From Ixodes scapularis (taxonomy: Eukaryota; Arthropoda; Arachnida; Ixodida; Ixodidae), in assembly GCF_016920785.2 (NCBI RefSeq), contig NW_024609837.1, forward strand, positions 51,388,671 to 51,452,670: 64,000 bases of DNA, given 5' to 3'. Made by a program: the position numbers and the translations under genes. A model generated the notes under the pieces. It searched no databases, was not told the origin of the DNA, and was given only the letters and a program-made list of their open reading frames with translations. Each line of letters begins with the position of its first letter. Position 1 is the stretch's first letter. Of the stretch, positions 23,194 to 35,180 are shown in pieces.

Positions 23194-23765
23194 TGGAAGC
23201 AAGCTTCAGCTTTTTGGAGCAGGTCTGGGAGCAGCAAAGATGCACCTTTGGAGCAGCTTTGGAGCAGCTCAGGAGCAACAAAAATCGAGTTTCGTAGCAG
23301 TATAAGCAAATCTTGGAGCTGCTTAGTGCTATCATGTGTTTTCCGAAATACAAAAAGAAATATAAATAAAAAAGCATCTCCATGTAACATTCCAGAACCA
23401 TTTTCAAACATGACCTTTCCTTAAATATATTCCAGCCCATAGCAAAAAGACATTTGAATGGCTGCCATTGAGAACTGTCCTGGTGGTAGCATGTTGTTTC
23501 TTCTCATTTATTTACAATAGTAGGCATAGGCAATTAAAGAAAAAAAAAACTTAAGCCTTATGAAAACAAGACATTTTCAGTGTTTAACAACCTAAATCGC
23601 ATGTTCCATATAGTTAAAAACAAAACCATTTCAGGCTACAATAGTATGGTATGAAATAAAATCCAATACTGACTACAGTTCATCATTAGGAAATACAGAT
23701 GTTTCAAGTCTCTGTTTAGCAAACAAAAGTATTCCAATACTCTGAATAGAGTACAAATCTATTCT
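23194..23765. other. AT-rich repeat-like stretch, no gene
   Basis: It begins caggggtggaagcaagcttc, followed by repeated ggagcagctttggagcagct words. This looks like the left end of another hAT-type repeat, but no matching right end was found. The short frames on the minus strand show no similarity. Confidence 0.4.
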
Positions 23766-24693
23766 CAGGGTGTCTAGCAAATTATTATTTTGAAATTCCC
23801 AGACTTTTCCAGGTTTTCTCTGACAGGTTCAGGTGAAGTTCCCTGACCACAGTAGAGGGAGTTAAGTATGTAAGACCATAAAGGCCCGTTCACGCTCTTG
23901 CAACCGAGTACAACTGAGAGAGACCAGACCGGTTTTTAAGCCTCTTGCGACTTCTTAGGACTGGATGCGGTGCAATGGAGCTGGTCTTAAGAGATCGCAA
24001 GAGGTTTAAAAACCGGTCTGGTCTCTTTCGGTCGTACTCGGTTGCAAAAGAGTGTGAACGGCGCTTTACAACGCAAGGCATTGAGCATTGAGCACTGTGA
24101 GGGTCATTTTGCACGGGCTTAATCCAACTTGCATAGTCCGAAATATTCAAATTCGTCCACCACGGAGAAACGAGCACTTTCTTGCCGCAGACATCGTCAG
24201 TGAAGAGGCCACTTCCGGAAACACGATAAAAACACGACGCTCAACCACACACGTAAATAACCGAATGGCAGCATGACCGCATGGCCGCCAAATGCACACT
24301 TTCGGCTTTAGGTCTGGATTAAATTCGGGTTTGCGACTTTCCCATTTGTTACTAAATCTAGCAGCTCTAACTGAATCTAGTCTAGTGTCGCGCCCTCAAT
24401 CATATTCAATCCAATCCAAGGCTTGGACTGGATCTGTTGGCTCTTCCCTTAGCATCGGGTAACATACTCTACATCGGGTGAGCAGAGCCCGCGCTCCGCT
24501 CTAAGCAGAATTCATTGCCTATTTTTCTGCCCCCAAGACGTCGAGCCTTTGCCCAGGGAACTCGATGGCGTTTACGACTCATTTTCCCTGACAGGGCTCG
24601 CTTTTTGACAATATCCCTGACAATTCCCTGACTTTCCCCGGTAATTAAAATTTCCCTGGCAATTCCCGGTTTTCCCGGTCGCTAGACACCCTG
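23766..24693. mobile_element. hAT-type element with nested palindrome
   Basis: The ends CAGGGTGTCTAGCAAATTAT and CGGTCGCTAGACACCCTG are inverted. The right part is rich in ttccctgac and ttcccgg words typical of this TIR family. The 8-bp flanks (tctattct and actctatc) do not match. A palindromic MITE sits inside. Confidence 0.72.
23880..24067. mobile_element. palindromic MITE nested in 23766-24693
   Basis: The arms cttgcaaccgagtacaactg and cgtactcggttgcaaaagag, plus gagaccagaccggtttttaa and ttaaaaaccggtctggtctc, form an almost complete fold-back. The family is the same as 11572-11755. Confidence 0.88.
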
Positions 24694-24888
24694 ACTCTAT
24701 CTGATAAAAGTACTAATGCAAAATATTGAAAACTTCATGATACCACCTACACCATTCCTGCTCACACATACACACTTAATTAACCCTTACTAAAAGAGGC
24801 ATCACTGACTAAATAGAAAAAATAAAGCTTGATTAGGAGTTTAATGAACAAAAGTAGCAAGTAAGACCATAAAACGGAAGGCGCGGAG

Positions 24889-25062
24889 CGTAAGTTTGTC
24901 TGCTTCTTGCACAGGGGTTGCGTCACATCAAAACGCCGAACTCTTATTGGCTGTTTAAAAAAAATAGTGGGTATATCTCAAGGCATTGAGGTCTACCCAC
25001 TATCATTTCAATCAAAACCAATCGGAGCTCGGCATCTCCTGTGCAAAAAGCAGACGACTTGC
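24889..25062. mobile_element. fold-back MITE, same family as 3090-3290
   Basis: The left arm is taagtttgtctgcttcttgc and the right arm is aaaagcagacgactt. The inner segments aaaacgccgaactcttattg and caatcggagctcggc, and the central gtgggtatatctcaaggc, match the other copy. Confidence 0.75.
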
Positions 25063-25132
25063 TCTCTGCATTGCTTGGATGCGTTCTAGCACAATGGTTT
25101 GGAATTTGCTTCGCTCAGCAGGACATTCCCAC

Positions 25133-25320
25133 CAGTGGCGTAACTAGGGGGGGGGGGGGGGAGTACAAGTGCCTCGGGCGCCACTTGAGAGGGGGCACCG
25201 AGCCGAGTCCACCCAACATGTGCCCGATGGAAAATAATGGCAGCGGGGCTATGCGCTGCCATTTTGGGGGGCGCAAAATTTCATTTGCCATGGTCGTCGT
25301 CATATCTAGTTACGCCACTG
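25133..25320. mobile_element. hAT-type MITE (188 bp) with perfect target duplication
   Basis: The termini CAGTGGCGTAACTAGGGGG and CTAGTTACGCCACTG are flanked by attcccac on both sides (25125-25132, 25321-25328). A related copy is at 39026-39215. Confidence 0.95.
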
Positions 25321-26511
25321 ATTCCCACTGTTTTCCTAGTCCTCCCGCCGGCTTGCCGTTTGGGTGCCGGCAGGTGTATTCGCCACGTACGTCATTTACA
25401 AGAAACTCTACAAATGATTGAGGCAACCAATTATCGCTTTTCTATGTTACGTTTACGACACGAATGAGAAACGCGGAAGCAGTCTCAGCAAAAGCACCCC
25501 AAACGTGCAAAAATAAATATACAGGGTGCTTTTTTTTTTTTAGCTGCACCAAATTTTCAAAAAAAAAAGAAGAGCTGCGTTAGGGCACTTTTAGTTATGC
25601 CATTAGCATACCCGACCTGGCGCCCACTACGAACCAAGTATTTCGTGCAACTAGGCGACTAATTAACGGAGATCTCTTAATTAACTTTTTAATTATTGTT
25701 TTTAGAGGGCCTATTGCATTTACGAAATTGAAGCCCAACCTTAATATGCTCCAACTCCACAGCGAAGTAAAGGCACAAACAATTTCTGCGCGCGTTTCTG
25801 GCTAAATTATTTAATTCCCGCAGGCTCTGTCAAACCGAGACTGACCAGAACAAGAGCATCCAATGACGTCGATATCTTCGCCCTCGCTTGGCGTCATAGC
25901 AGTGACGTCACCTGTGATGCAGGCACTGTCGTCAGCGCTTTTGCCATACGTCGCTCTCTCCTTAGTGTTTTGCTTATTGCGGCAGGTGTAATTTAGGCGT
26001 CTGCGGTCGGCATCAACCGTGCTGTGTCGTATCCCTCTCTTGACCTGCGGGCGACGCGACGCTTTCGTTGGTACGATAAATGCTGTTGCATGCATTACCA
26101 ACGGCCGGCAATGTTAGACGAGCTTGCTGCCTTTTGTTTGGGAAAAATATTTTTTCAATGCTGGAGACTTCTGCTGCCTATTATTTGCCACCGCTGCTTT
26201 ATTTCTAAGTTCTTGCTTTTTCATGCATTAAACTAGCCAGGTTTTTTTAAAGAACAAAGTAATCATGCTTGTGTAATATCACTCGTTAGCCCCTCTGGCA
26301 GTTAAACTATTGCATGCAGCGTGTAACAAAATAATCTTTCTTTGTTCTATGTTTTATGGGCTCTTAATAAATGAGGAAGGAGCCTTCCTGGCTCACGTTA
26401 CGGTAGTCATGTGCTGTGCGCGGCACAGTGTGAACACGGCATCGGCGCTTTTTCAAGTGTAGCTCAAACAGGGCACTGTTGAGGACTACGTTTTACTGCC
26501 TAACTTAGACC

Positions 26512-26643
26512 GCCAAATAATACTGAAAGAATAAACAGAGGGACCGACAGAACAACGCATCTTTCGTGCTTTCGTGCCTCTGTCCGTCCAGCTCTCTGTT
26601 TATTCCACTGCCCTTAACTCTGCTTATTTCAGTATTATTTAGT
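26512..26643. repeat. imperfect hairpin inside the Tc1-like element
   Basis: caaataatactgaaagaata pairs with tttcagtattatttag, and aacagagggac with ctctctgttt. This may be a small fold-back inserted into the element. Confidence 0.5.
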
Positions 26644-26883
26644 TTACCAACACGCTGACGTCTAACTTAGAGCCGCAAATTAGCACTTTTCACAGCACCA
26701 GTATTTTCTTCGGAAACCTTAGTTCGTCGAGAAAAGCAGGCAAAAATATGGCTCCGCGCATTTTGGTACTTAAAAAAAAAAAAAAAAAAAAAAGCTTGGC
26801 AGTTAAAGTGATTTGGGCATGTGATGAGCCACCCAGCGTTTGCCGCCGCCTGGCCACTTTATGAAGTTGGAAAGAGTTGCGTT

Positions 26884-27461
26884 CAATGAAAGTGCTCGAA
26901 TTGAAGTCCATCTACAGAAAAGCACATCATAAGTCGGCTCCGCACGGAACACAACACACGCTCGAGCATTTCAGGCTGAACAGCGGCACAGGCGGCGACG
27001 ATTCTTTGTTTCAGGTTGTCCGTGCACGCTGGTGGGTTCCGTGGCGTAGGCTTCGTTCTTCACATAACCCCAAAGAAAAAAAATCCAACGGGCTTAAATC
27101 TGGTGATCGTGCCGGCCATGGAACTGGACCACTGCGTCCAATCCACTGCTCTGGAAAAGTTTGGTGTAGAAATCGAACAGCACGTGAAATCGAATTAGCT
27201 GTTACGTACCCGAGAACGTCAGTCTCGAATTCGCGGCTAAGGACATATTTTTTCTGTCTTTGCCCACTCATTACCGTGCCACTTGATGCAAACTTGTTGA
27301 AAACGCATATGAAAAAAGTGTGGACAGGAACGAAGCGACCATGCGTGCTGAGCGGCATAAAGTTGCGCAGCATGACGAGCATTCTTTTGCACAGTTAAAT
27401 ATGCGATCACCATGTCTGTTTTTTCTTCAACCGAAAGCCTTGTCGCAATGAGTGACGCCAT
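26884..27461 (-). pseudogene. decayed Tc1/mariner-like transposase
   Basis: The N-terminal piece (SVEEKTDMVIAYLTVQKNAR, then HAAQLYAAQHA) looks like the helix-turn-helix that precedes many arthropod DDE transposases. A different frame then gives FPEQWIGRSGPVPWPARSPD followed by LSPLDFF, the strongly conserved SPDL-P-DFF block. A T-run shifts the frame again before LWGYVKNEAYATEPTS. The C-terminus NLKQRIVAACAAVQPEMLER ends in FEHFH and a stop. The total of about 190 codons is roughly half the usual length: the central catalytic part is deleted and at least two frameshifts are present, so it is inactive. Confidence 0.8.
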
Positions 27462-28169
27462 TCAGATGCGTTTCCTGCCACAGTCAGAGAAAGAAAGGCA
27501 CAGCACTATGAATCGCATAGCGCCTGTGTTATTTGTAGCCTTCGTCCTTCCAAAGATATGGGCACAAACCCGTGTCTTTTACAACAGAGGAGCAAGTAAC
27601 GCAGCGTTCGTCGCTTTGTAGCACCATTGGTACAAGTCTTCGGAGCAGCTTCTATCATATCAACGAAAGGAAAGGGTAGAGTCACGATGCCCGCTGGGAC
27701 AGCGTGATTCACACCTGCCGCGGTAAGCAAAACACTAAAGGAGAGAGCAACGTATGGCAAGAGCGCTCGTGTCAGTGCCTGCATCACAGGTGACGTCATT
27801 GTTGTGATGCCAAGCGAGGGCGAAGGTATCGACGCCATTGACGCTCTCTTCTGGCCAGTTTCGGTTTGAAAGAGCATGCGGGAATGAAATAATTTAGCCA
27901 GAAACGCGCGCAGAACTTTTTTGTGCCTTTATTTCCCTGTGGGGTTGGAGCATATTAAGGTTGGGCTTCAATTTCGTAAATGCAATGGGCCCTCTAAAAA
28001 CAATAAATAAAAAGTTAATTAAGAGATCTCCGTTAATTAGCCGCCTAGTTGCCAAAAATACTTTGTTCCTAGCGGGCGCCAGGTCGGGTATGCCAATGGC
28101 ATAACTAAAAGTGCCCTAACGCAGCTCTTATTTTTTTGAAAATTTGGTGCAGCTAAAAACAAAACACCC

Positions 28170-28869
28170 AATATATTATGCCAAATGTTTATAGTTTATA
28201 GAGTCGTAATTGCTATCGCCAGAAATTAGCTGATAGGTGAACAGTTGCCAGCAAGCTCTTATGTACATTTATATACCATAAGGTCCTAAAAGAATGCCCA
28301 CCCAAAATGAAAAGGTAAATTGTGTGCGTGTGTGCGAGCGTGCGCGGATTGGTTTTGGGAGAGGGGGGGGGGGGGGTGGGGGGCACTACAAGCTACGTGA
28401 AACGGAAACTCTTCAACTTCAAAGTTTCTAAACTTTTCCCTCACCACAGTCTCGAGTTTTAAACATCATGATTAACTATCACCAGCTAGCCTGCGCGCTC
28501 ACTGTTTTTTCGTTACTCATACATATCGCAGACACGGCGAACTCGCGTGTGCAATAAGTACGTGGGAATTCGCTAGGAACTCCACTGTCACGGGTACGAA
28601 CGCGGACGCAGCGCATTCGCGCTTCACGGTGCGATATAGACGCAAGAACCCGGCACCCTCAACCTCGGGTGTCACGGGAACCGATATCGCGCCCAAAAAT
28701 AAAATAAAAAAATAAAAAAAAATATGCGAGAACGAATTCGCAATTTTCGTTTCATGGTACGCATGGTACGGATGCTGCAGATTCGCGTGTCACGGTGCGA
28801 TAAGCACGAGGGAGCCCGGGGCGAGCACGCTTGTCGCGTACCGATACCGCAAATCACGCAATAAATAAG

Positions 28870-28912
<43 letters not shown>

Positions 28913-29195
28913 AAAAAAACGGGATGTGCGATTTTGGGGGGTCGGGCGTTCGCACGAGACTTTACGGCGATGTAATGCGTGCGTGTCGTATTTCGAATAC
29001 ACTCGGTCATGCTCAATGCCACTGTGCAAAAAAAACAACAAAAAAAAAAACAAACAGATTAAGTGATTGACAAGACGATGCATCGAAGCATCGTCTCGTC
29101 GTCTGTCAGAGTTCTGATGAGTACTCCGACAAAGCGACCTGTGCATGTGCCATTTTCGAAGGTCAGGCTTACACGCCGTTGACACGACCACATCG
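28170..29195. other. simple repeats and a diverged duplicated block, no gene
   Basis: Two blocks of about 165 bp (near 28560-28700 and 28735-28870) share attcgc, tcacggtgcgata, agcacg/agacgc, gtaccgata/gaaccgata and a terminal aaaataaa. An AAAT microsatellite follows at 28861-28913. Nothing coding was recognised. Confidence 0.5.
28861..28913. repeat. (AAAT)n microsatellite
   Basis: About a dozen consecutive aaat units are present with one g interruption near the start. Confidence 0.95.
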
Positions 29196-29354
29196 GTTTT
29201 AGCAAACCGTTACCGCGTACCGCGCACTACCGGAGCCTCTGAAGCATGCTTTTAAGCGCGCGCCCCGCGGTCACGGTATCACTCCGGCGCAAACACTGCA
29301 AATGCTGCAAAAACTCCGGTAGTGTGCGGTACGCGGCAACGGTTTGCTAAAAAC
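29196..29354. mobile_element. fold-back MITE (TTTTAGCAAACCG family)
   Basis: gttttagcaaaccgttaccg, then cgtaccgcgcactaccggag, is inverted as ctccggtagtgtgcggtacg, then cggcaacggtttgctaaaaac. A mini-copy occurs at 53495-53543. Confidence 0.8.
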
Positions 29355-30033
29355 AAACACAACACGATAAACCACTCTCGCCAATAAAAAGAGAGTACAC
29401 CAATAAATATAGCCTTAAAAAAAAAAAAAGAACTTGCTTGGCTAGCTTGGGCGCAACTAGGGCACAACATGTGCGCTTGGGATTAGGATGGCAAATTAAG
29501 CAAAAGTGGATTGGCGCGCAGAGCTTCCACCCCCTCTGTATGTTTCCTTCTTCTCCCTTTTTGTTTGATTTTGAACTTCTCTAACTGTCTTTTAAAAGTG
29601 TTTACCATATCGTCATATGCCCATTTTCTCCCAGTTGTCTGGATACTATGGCGGCAGTTCCAAGATGGCGGAAGAAATGGGGATAGATTCTCCAGGATTT
29701 CCCGTGCGCCTGCTCGCTGGCGCTGGTCCGTGCGCTAGAAATAATTAATTTGTCTACAAATGCGAAACGGTCAGGGCAGGAGTGTATTACAGGTGACGGA
29801 GATGTTGATGCGCATTGGGGGGAGGGCTACGAAAGACCTAAGGGTGCCTAATGGCCGAGATATGCCACTGCACCAGACGCCCATTGGGGCTGACTAACTT
29901 CCGGTTGTATCAGCATACACACGACACGATTACTTTGACATCATTTTCATTTGCCGATTTCACAATAACTATCAATTTAGAGATATACTAAATAGCATAC
30001 CGGAAAGAGTAGTAGCCGGGGATTCAGAAAGTG

Positions 30034-31003
30034 TATAGACCGTTTTACTGAAAGAGGGCGAAAGAGAAAAGGGGAAAGGGCTACCGGCGCTTTCCCCCTT
30101 TCTGATTGTGTAGAAAGAGTGAAAGTCCCGGATGAGAGGCTTCGCCGGTGTTGGGTGTCTGCTGTGCCCGAACTTCGTTCGCGCTTTCTTTCCTGTTTTT
30201 AACTCGCAAACTTAATTAGAGCCAGAGGCTTCGATGGCAACAGTCCCCCTGTCATCGGGACACCATTGCTCGGTCATAGGGTGGCCACGGAGGGAACAGC
30301 GGCAGCGAACGTGCCAGCGATAGAAATTGGAGGTGAGTACTCAAAATAATGCATCAAATAGTAAAATAATTTGTGGCTGCTTCGAGGCTTTCTGCGGTTC
30401 GATAAAAGTACACCTAGAGCGTCTTCGTCGTTCATTCACAAGGAGATATAAGAACAGGAACACGAAGATAAAAACAGCACACAAGACGAGATGTAGCAGC
30501 TCCGGGCGTTTACAAAGTTAATTGAGGTTCCCGTTTCGTGTATCGCTTGTTGATTACAACTAAAAGCGGCTACGTTGAAATAGGCCCATTGCAAGCAAAA
30601 ATGTATAAATGGTTCATCATTTCCAGTCATGCGGAAAGCAATGGAGCTTAAAAACATTTCAGCCGTACTTGCCTTGCCGGATTCCATGCAAGCTACAAAG
30701 GTCCTCGGACAGTATTCGACGCTTTCTGTCGTTATTCGTGCACCCTATCACCCAGCAATGGTGTCCCGATGACCGAGGGACTGTCGCCATCAAAGACCAT
30801 GGCTCTTATTAAGTTTGGGCGTTTGAAACGTCGAAGAAAGCGCGAACGAAGTTGGGGCACTGCAGACGCCCAACACCGGCCAAGCCTCTCATCCGGGACT
30901 TTCACACTTTCTACACAATCAGAAAGGGGGAAAGCGCCGGTAGCCCTTTCCCCTTTTCTCTCTCGCTCTCAAAATGGCGCTACCCACGATAAAACGGTCT
31001 ATA
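30034..31003. mobile_element. long-TIR element (970 bp), TATAGACC ends
   Basis: tatagaccgttttactgaaa and gataaaacggtctata are the termini. The inverted homology continues for about 260 bp on each side: aggggaaagggctaccggcg, gaaagtcccggatgagaggc, cgaacttcgttcgcgctttc, acaccattgctcggtcatag. The centre has no recognisable gene. Confidence 0.85.
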
Positions 31004-31045
31004 GTTAGTTGGAGTAGCTGAAAAAGTCGCCGGAGTACTGGGGGT

Positions 31046-32075
31046 ACCTACCCGCGTCAGACGGAGCAACTTGGCGAGTTGTGCCCTAGCTCTCATTAGA
31101 CACGATGCAAAACGTACAGCGCCACGACGGCAGGGGATTTTGGGAACCCTAGGTACAGATTACGCACTTTCTCGTAGCGCCTCCGCGAATGAGCGTGAGC
31201 CGAGGCAGCTACCACCAGCAGCTGTCGCAGCCATCCGCCCATCCGCAGGAATACCGTACGTCGTTGGCTGCGCACCACATCTGCGGCAGTGTAAACAGAT
31301 CGCAACATGCGAAGCTGTTTACTCATGTGAATACGTTATTCGTCGTAATTTATCTTCACGACTTGGAGTGTCACCGAATCCAGTTATTTTGTACCGCAAC
31401 CGTGGCATCGTTCGAGTAGGTTCGACAAAGCGTTGGTGCATCAGACGACGGAGCCGGTACAAACATGGACGGTACCCTCTCCCCCGTTTTGCTCGTTGGT
31501 ACGACTCGGCTACTCGAAGAACGTTGCTGCCTCGGTAACCTGCGCCTGCTCGTGTATGTCACGCAGTAGCTGGAGGAAAGACGTTGGGGGAGGGGAGAGT
31601 GTACCGAGGACTGACTTTATTTGTCGGGCGGCACGTGCGGGCTTTTGGGATTTTAGCGAAGGGTTTAATCGGGTCCCGCTCGAAACGGATGCGCGACTCG
31701 GGACGACTCGGAGACGTTTGAAGAGGCAGCAGCCAATCAGGGACGCAATATTTTCACGTGACAACCCGTGCTGGTGATGATGACGACTAAAGACTTGGTT
31801 CTGCCCTCTCCCCCAATCTCAGATTAATCGTTTCTTGTCGTAGAAATTGGACGTTTTTGTGAAAAAAACCGTTCCACAAAGGTGAGTTCGTATTGCCAAC
31901 GCCATTTAAATGTATTAAAACATGTTTATGGCGCGTAACAGTGTGTTTAATAGTGCAAGGGAAACAAAATTTGATGGTGATGATGGCAAATCCGCGTGAA
32001 CGCGGGCTGCCCGTGTTGCTGGTTTTGTGACGTCAAGTTGTTGGGAGAAATTGCCCCGTCTGAAGCGGGCCTTAC
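31046..32075. mobile_element. TIR element, same family as 3764-4247 (about 1 kb)
   Basis: The left end is cccgcgtcagacggagcaac and the right end is attgccccgtctgaagcggg. The right arm also shares cgcgtgaacgcgggctgccc and tgacgtcaagttg with the other family member. The open frame at 31071-31538 has no recognisable similarity and is treated as chance. Confidence 0.65.
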
Positions 32076-32484
32076 TTGATAATGCAATTAATGCAAAGCT
32101 GCAAGCGAGCTGGACAAGAATGACGCGTACCAGTCTCCCTGCTGTGTTTGCCCTTTGTCTCAATTGTTCCCCTAGTCCAAAGTTATTATTGCCTTACTAC
32201 TCGCATTTATATCGCGGTAAAAATAGCCTGAAAGAGCTAGAAAAGTTCAAAATAAACAAAAGAGAAATGTAGTTCGCGCATTCAGAGTCCTCTCAAAACG
32301 TCAAAAAGGCTTTTCATAAAGCTTTGTTTTTCGATACACACAAATATATTACCAAGGTATGTCAACTAACTTAATTCTGCCGGCGCAGCGTCCGCGAGCA
32401 ACGTGAGAAAGCGTTATGACACACGATCGAAACCCCACAGAAATGTATTATATTTCCTCTGCTAGAGGTATCGCCCAAACGCGA

Positions 32485-32681
32485 GCTTCTCGCGTCACGT
32501 GTCTCTCCGTCCGTCACGCGTGACGGACGAGCGTTGGCACGAAGACGTGGTGCCGACCAACTGCCGCGCTGTCGGCGCGCCCGCCGGCGCCGTCAACGAG
32601 AACGCGCCGACGCCCAAGCTTTTTGGCGTGAACGAGGAACGCAAGTCACGTCTTTCCCAAGAACATGCCACGCCTGTTTGA
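32485..32681 (+). other. GC-rich open stretch with coding-like codon bias, unidentified
   Basis: The frame from about 32499 to the TGA at 32681 (for example VPTNCRAVGAPAGAVNENAP, then TPKLFGVNEERKS) ends almost every codon in G or C across its centre, unlike the surrounding DNA. I do not recognise the protein. No splice signals are clear. It could be a host exon, part of a retroelement, or a CpG-island-like chance frame. Confidence 0.2.
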
Positions 32682-32739
32682 CCACAAACCAAAAAAGAAA
32701 AAAAAAGAAAAACTTGGCTTCTTTCTTTTTTTTTTTTAG

Positions 32740-33960
32740 CAATTTTTTGGACGGTGGCCTTTTTGGAGCATGGAATGAGCAGTTTTCCCTTGACCTCTTA
32801 ATAGACCCTTTCCGAAATTCAGTGCCATCTTGAAGGTGGTTCGTAAATCAGTTTAGGTTTTGCCATATCAATGGCGGAAATGAACTTGTATCGGCACCGT
32901 CACTTTCGCAAGTCAACGGCACGCAAGGAATTGTTCAGTGTGAGTTCTCTCTCGATCACTTTCAGTTCGATTGTGACCAAAAACCTGCATTCAGAACAAA
33001 GCTCCAACCCACTCGGATGCCTCGAGAAAATTCCATACACCAAAGTGCTTTAAAGCCGATTGTGTGCCGCCCAGAGATTGACGGAATCTAATTTATTAGA
33101 AATAAACGCTTACGTAGCTCTTGAGTTCCATTCCTACGTCGCGTTGTACTGACCCCCCGAATGTACAGGCCTCGCATCATCCGCCTAGGAGCATCTTTAA
33201 CGTCTTCCTTTATCAGTCACTAGAAGGCCGCCATTGGTATGGCACAGATGCCGTTCCACAGATGATGATAGTGATCAAAGTGGCCAGACTTAATTTCGGA
33301 AAGGGTCTATTCTCGGTAAACCGATCCAGATTCCCGGTGACAGGCTGCTCTATAAAGAAACTTCTTTCACACCAAGGAGGTTGTTTCACACCGATATTTT
33401 GTAATCCACGCACCGTCGAAACAGGCGCTCAGCTTCGCACCGCCAACAGGGCCACCAGATACGGCGTCCGTGCTGGCAACATTGAAAGATGATTTCCCCT
33501 TGCTCGAAAGACGCAAGAACAACAATGCCCTTGTAAAAGGTCTGTGGAGATAAGCATGGTTGATATGTTGATTGCATACACAGAGGCAATTACGCTTATG
33601 TTGGCCAGGAACCGTTACCGTACGATGACGCGCTCCATGGCGACCTTGGCGCGACTGGTTCAGAAAACCCTCTTCGAAGATTTAAAAAGACCGAAATGGC
33701 AATTAGCGTGGCACCAAAGCCCGACCAGCCAATAGCCTCGCGAGGTTTTGTTCGTCTGTATGTTAGCACGTTTCTGTTTGGTGTCCGGCTGCCAGGAAGG
33801 GAATGGGTGCACTTTCCAAGGATTCAGAGACTTTAACATTGGGATGCCGGTGATCGGCCTCCGAGAGGCCAAGGGAAATGTGTCGGGATGCAACCCCAAA
33901 GCCAGAGAATGTCAGCTTCCCAATCTTTCAGATACATACGCAGTATATACATATGTACAG
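32740..33960 (+). repeat. dispersed repeat, third diverged copy of part of 41088-41650
   Basis: Blocks such as tggaatgagcagttttccct, cgtcgaaacaggcgctcagc, gctccatggcgaccttggcg and ccaggaagggaatgggtgca follow the same order as in 41088-41650 and 56516-57060. The TIR element at 32799-33312 is inserted near its left end. Confidence 0.65.
32799..33312. mobile_element. TIR element (about 510 bp), AATAGACCC ends
   Basis: The perfect 20-bp inverted termini aatagaccctttccgaaatt (32800-32819) and aatttcggaaagggtctatt (33292-33311) bracket sequence that interrupts the repeat at 32740-33960. Confidence 0.8.
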
Positions 33961-34119
33961 TGCTCAAGGACACAAAGCTACAGTGAAAGGAAACGAACCA
34001 ACAGAACCAACCCAAAGAAAAAAAATTACACATTGTTTGTGCACTGCGTTACACTGATATTGAAAAACTTGGTTGGCATAAAATATTGTCTTCTCGCTTT
34101 TGAAATTGTTAGAATGAAC

Positions 34120-34922
34120 CCCTGATCTCTATTGTAGTAGGCTGGATCGCAGATCGGGAGCCCGCCGGTGTCGCCACCGGCGGCCATTGCTTGACACCAG
34201 GCCACCAGGCAATACACGCAAGTCTATGGGAGAAACGCACAAAAGTAAGAATATTGAAGTATGTACGCTGTGCTCGGAGACTAGTATTTTATGGTGTGCT
34301 GCGATCCTTATGTCGGGTGTTTGGAGATCGAATCGGCATTTGTCAAACGTTCGAACGCTGATGAAAAAAATCAAACGTACCGGAGCACGTACGGCTGAGC
34401 CGGCAAGCCTGCTCTCGTAGTGAAGTAAACAAAGGTACTTGCCGTCAATGAGACCGTCCTCGGGGAAGCCCAGAAGTTGGTGAATGACAAAAAAGTTCCA
34501 TCTCGACAGCGACTTTCCGGGACTGAGCGAATTCCGCGTAGCAAAGCCTTCGAGCTTGTCGTCCGCTAAACCTAACTCAATGAAACCGCCACCGACTCCG
34601 CGGTAACTCTAGGTAACTCTCGCCTCATTGAGCTGCACTACAGCGGAGTCACTCTCGACCACAAAATATTTATTTATAAGAACTGCGAGGGCTGCCAGTT
34701 TTAATCTTCGTACGCAAGCTATTTGACGGGCTTATCGAAAAGCATCCAAAAAGTTTCAGTGCCGACAACAACTTAGAAACGGGGGAAACGGCACTTTTTT
34801 TCGTTCCTCCCATAGAGTCCGATGCATTGGCTGGTGTCAATCAATGGCCGCTGGTGGCGACACTTGACCCCAGCTGCCGACGCCGCGGTCCGCGATCCAG
34901 CCTACTAAAATAGAGATCAGTG
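34120..34922. mobile_element. hAT-like non-autonomous element, copy B
   Basis: The termini are inverted: CCCTGATCTCTATTGTAGTA on the left and ATAGAGATCAGTG on the right, extending through AGGCTGGATCGC and GCGATCCAGCCT. It is flanked by an exact 8-bp direct repeat gaatgaac (34112-34119 and 34923-34930), the target length of hAT elements. It contains no coding frame. Confidence 0.82.
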
Positions 34923-35096
34923 GAATGAACCGAACCTAAGTCGGATCGGTCGGAAAGCCATCCTCCGGTTGCGTATTCCGAATAAACTCGCGGAGAAAGT
35001 CACCAGGCCGATTTTGGGCACTCTGACTGGCGCGTTTTCATGGACGTCACATCGCCTGGTTAGGGTCTTCAGGCAAGAGCAATTCACGCGCTAGCT

Positions 35097-35180
35097 GCAT
35101 GAATGGATGGATGTTGTTAGCTATGCCTTTGTAACGGGCGGTAGCTTGCGCCACCTAGCCGAAGTCTAAAAAGGGACAAG
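35097..35180 (-). mobile_element. 3'-end fragment of the same LINE family
   Basis: On the plus strand it reads gaatggatggatg, then gcttgcgccacctagccgaa. This matches the 3' terminus of the LINE at 20566-23190 in order and orientation. Only the last 80 or so bases are present, as expected for a heavily 5'-truncated copy. Confidence 0.75.

Larger units (their letters stand above)
25524..28169 (-). mobile_element. Tc1/mariner-like element with long TIRs (2.6 kb)
   Basis: GGGTGCTTTTTT followed by AGCTGCACCAAATTTTCA on the left is inverted at the right end. The inverted homology extends about 450-500 bp inward, through gggcacttttagttatgcca, ctaattaacggagatctctt and ttgaagcccaaccttaatat. The interior carries a broken transposase on the minus strand (26884-27461). 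Target duplication was not resolved. Confidence 0.85.

Noticed and set aside
31071..31538. 155-codon plus-strand frame
   Set aside because: It lies within a TIR element, has no recognisable motif, and is cut by frames on the other strand.
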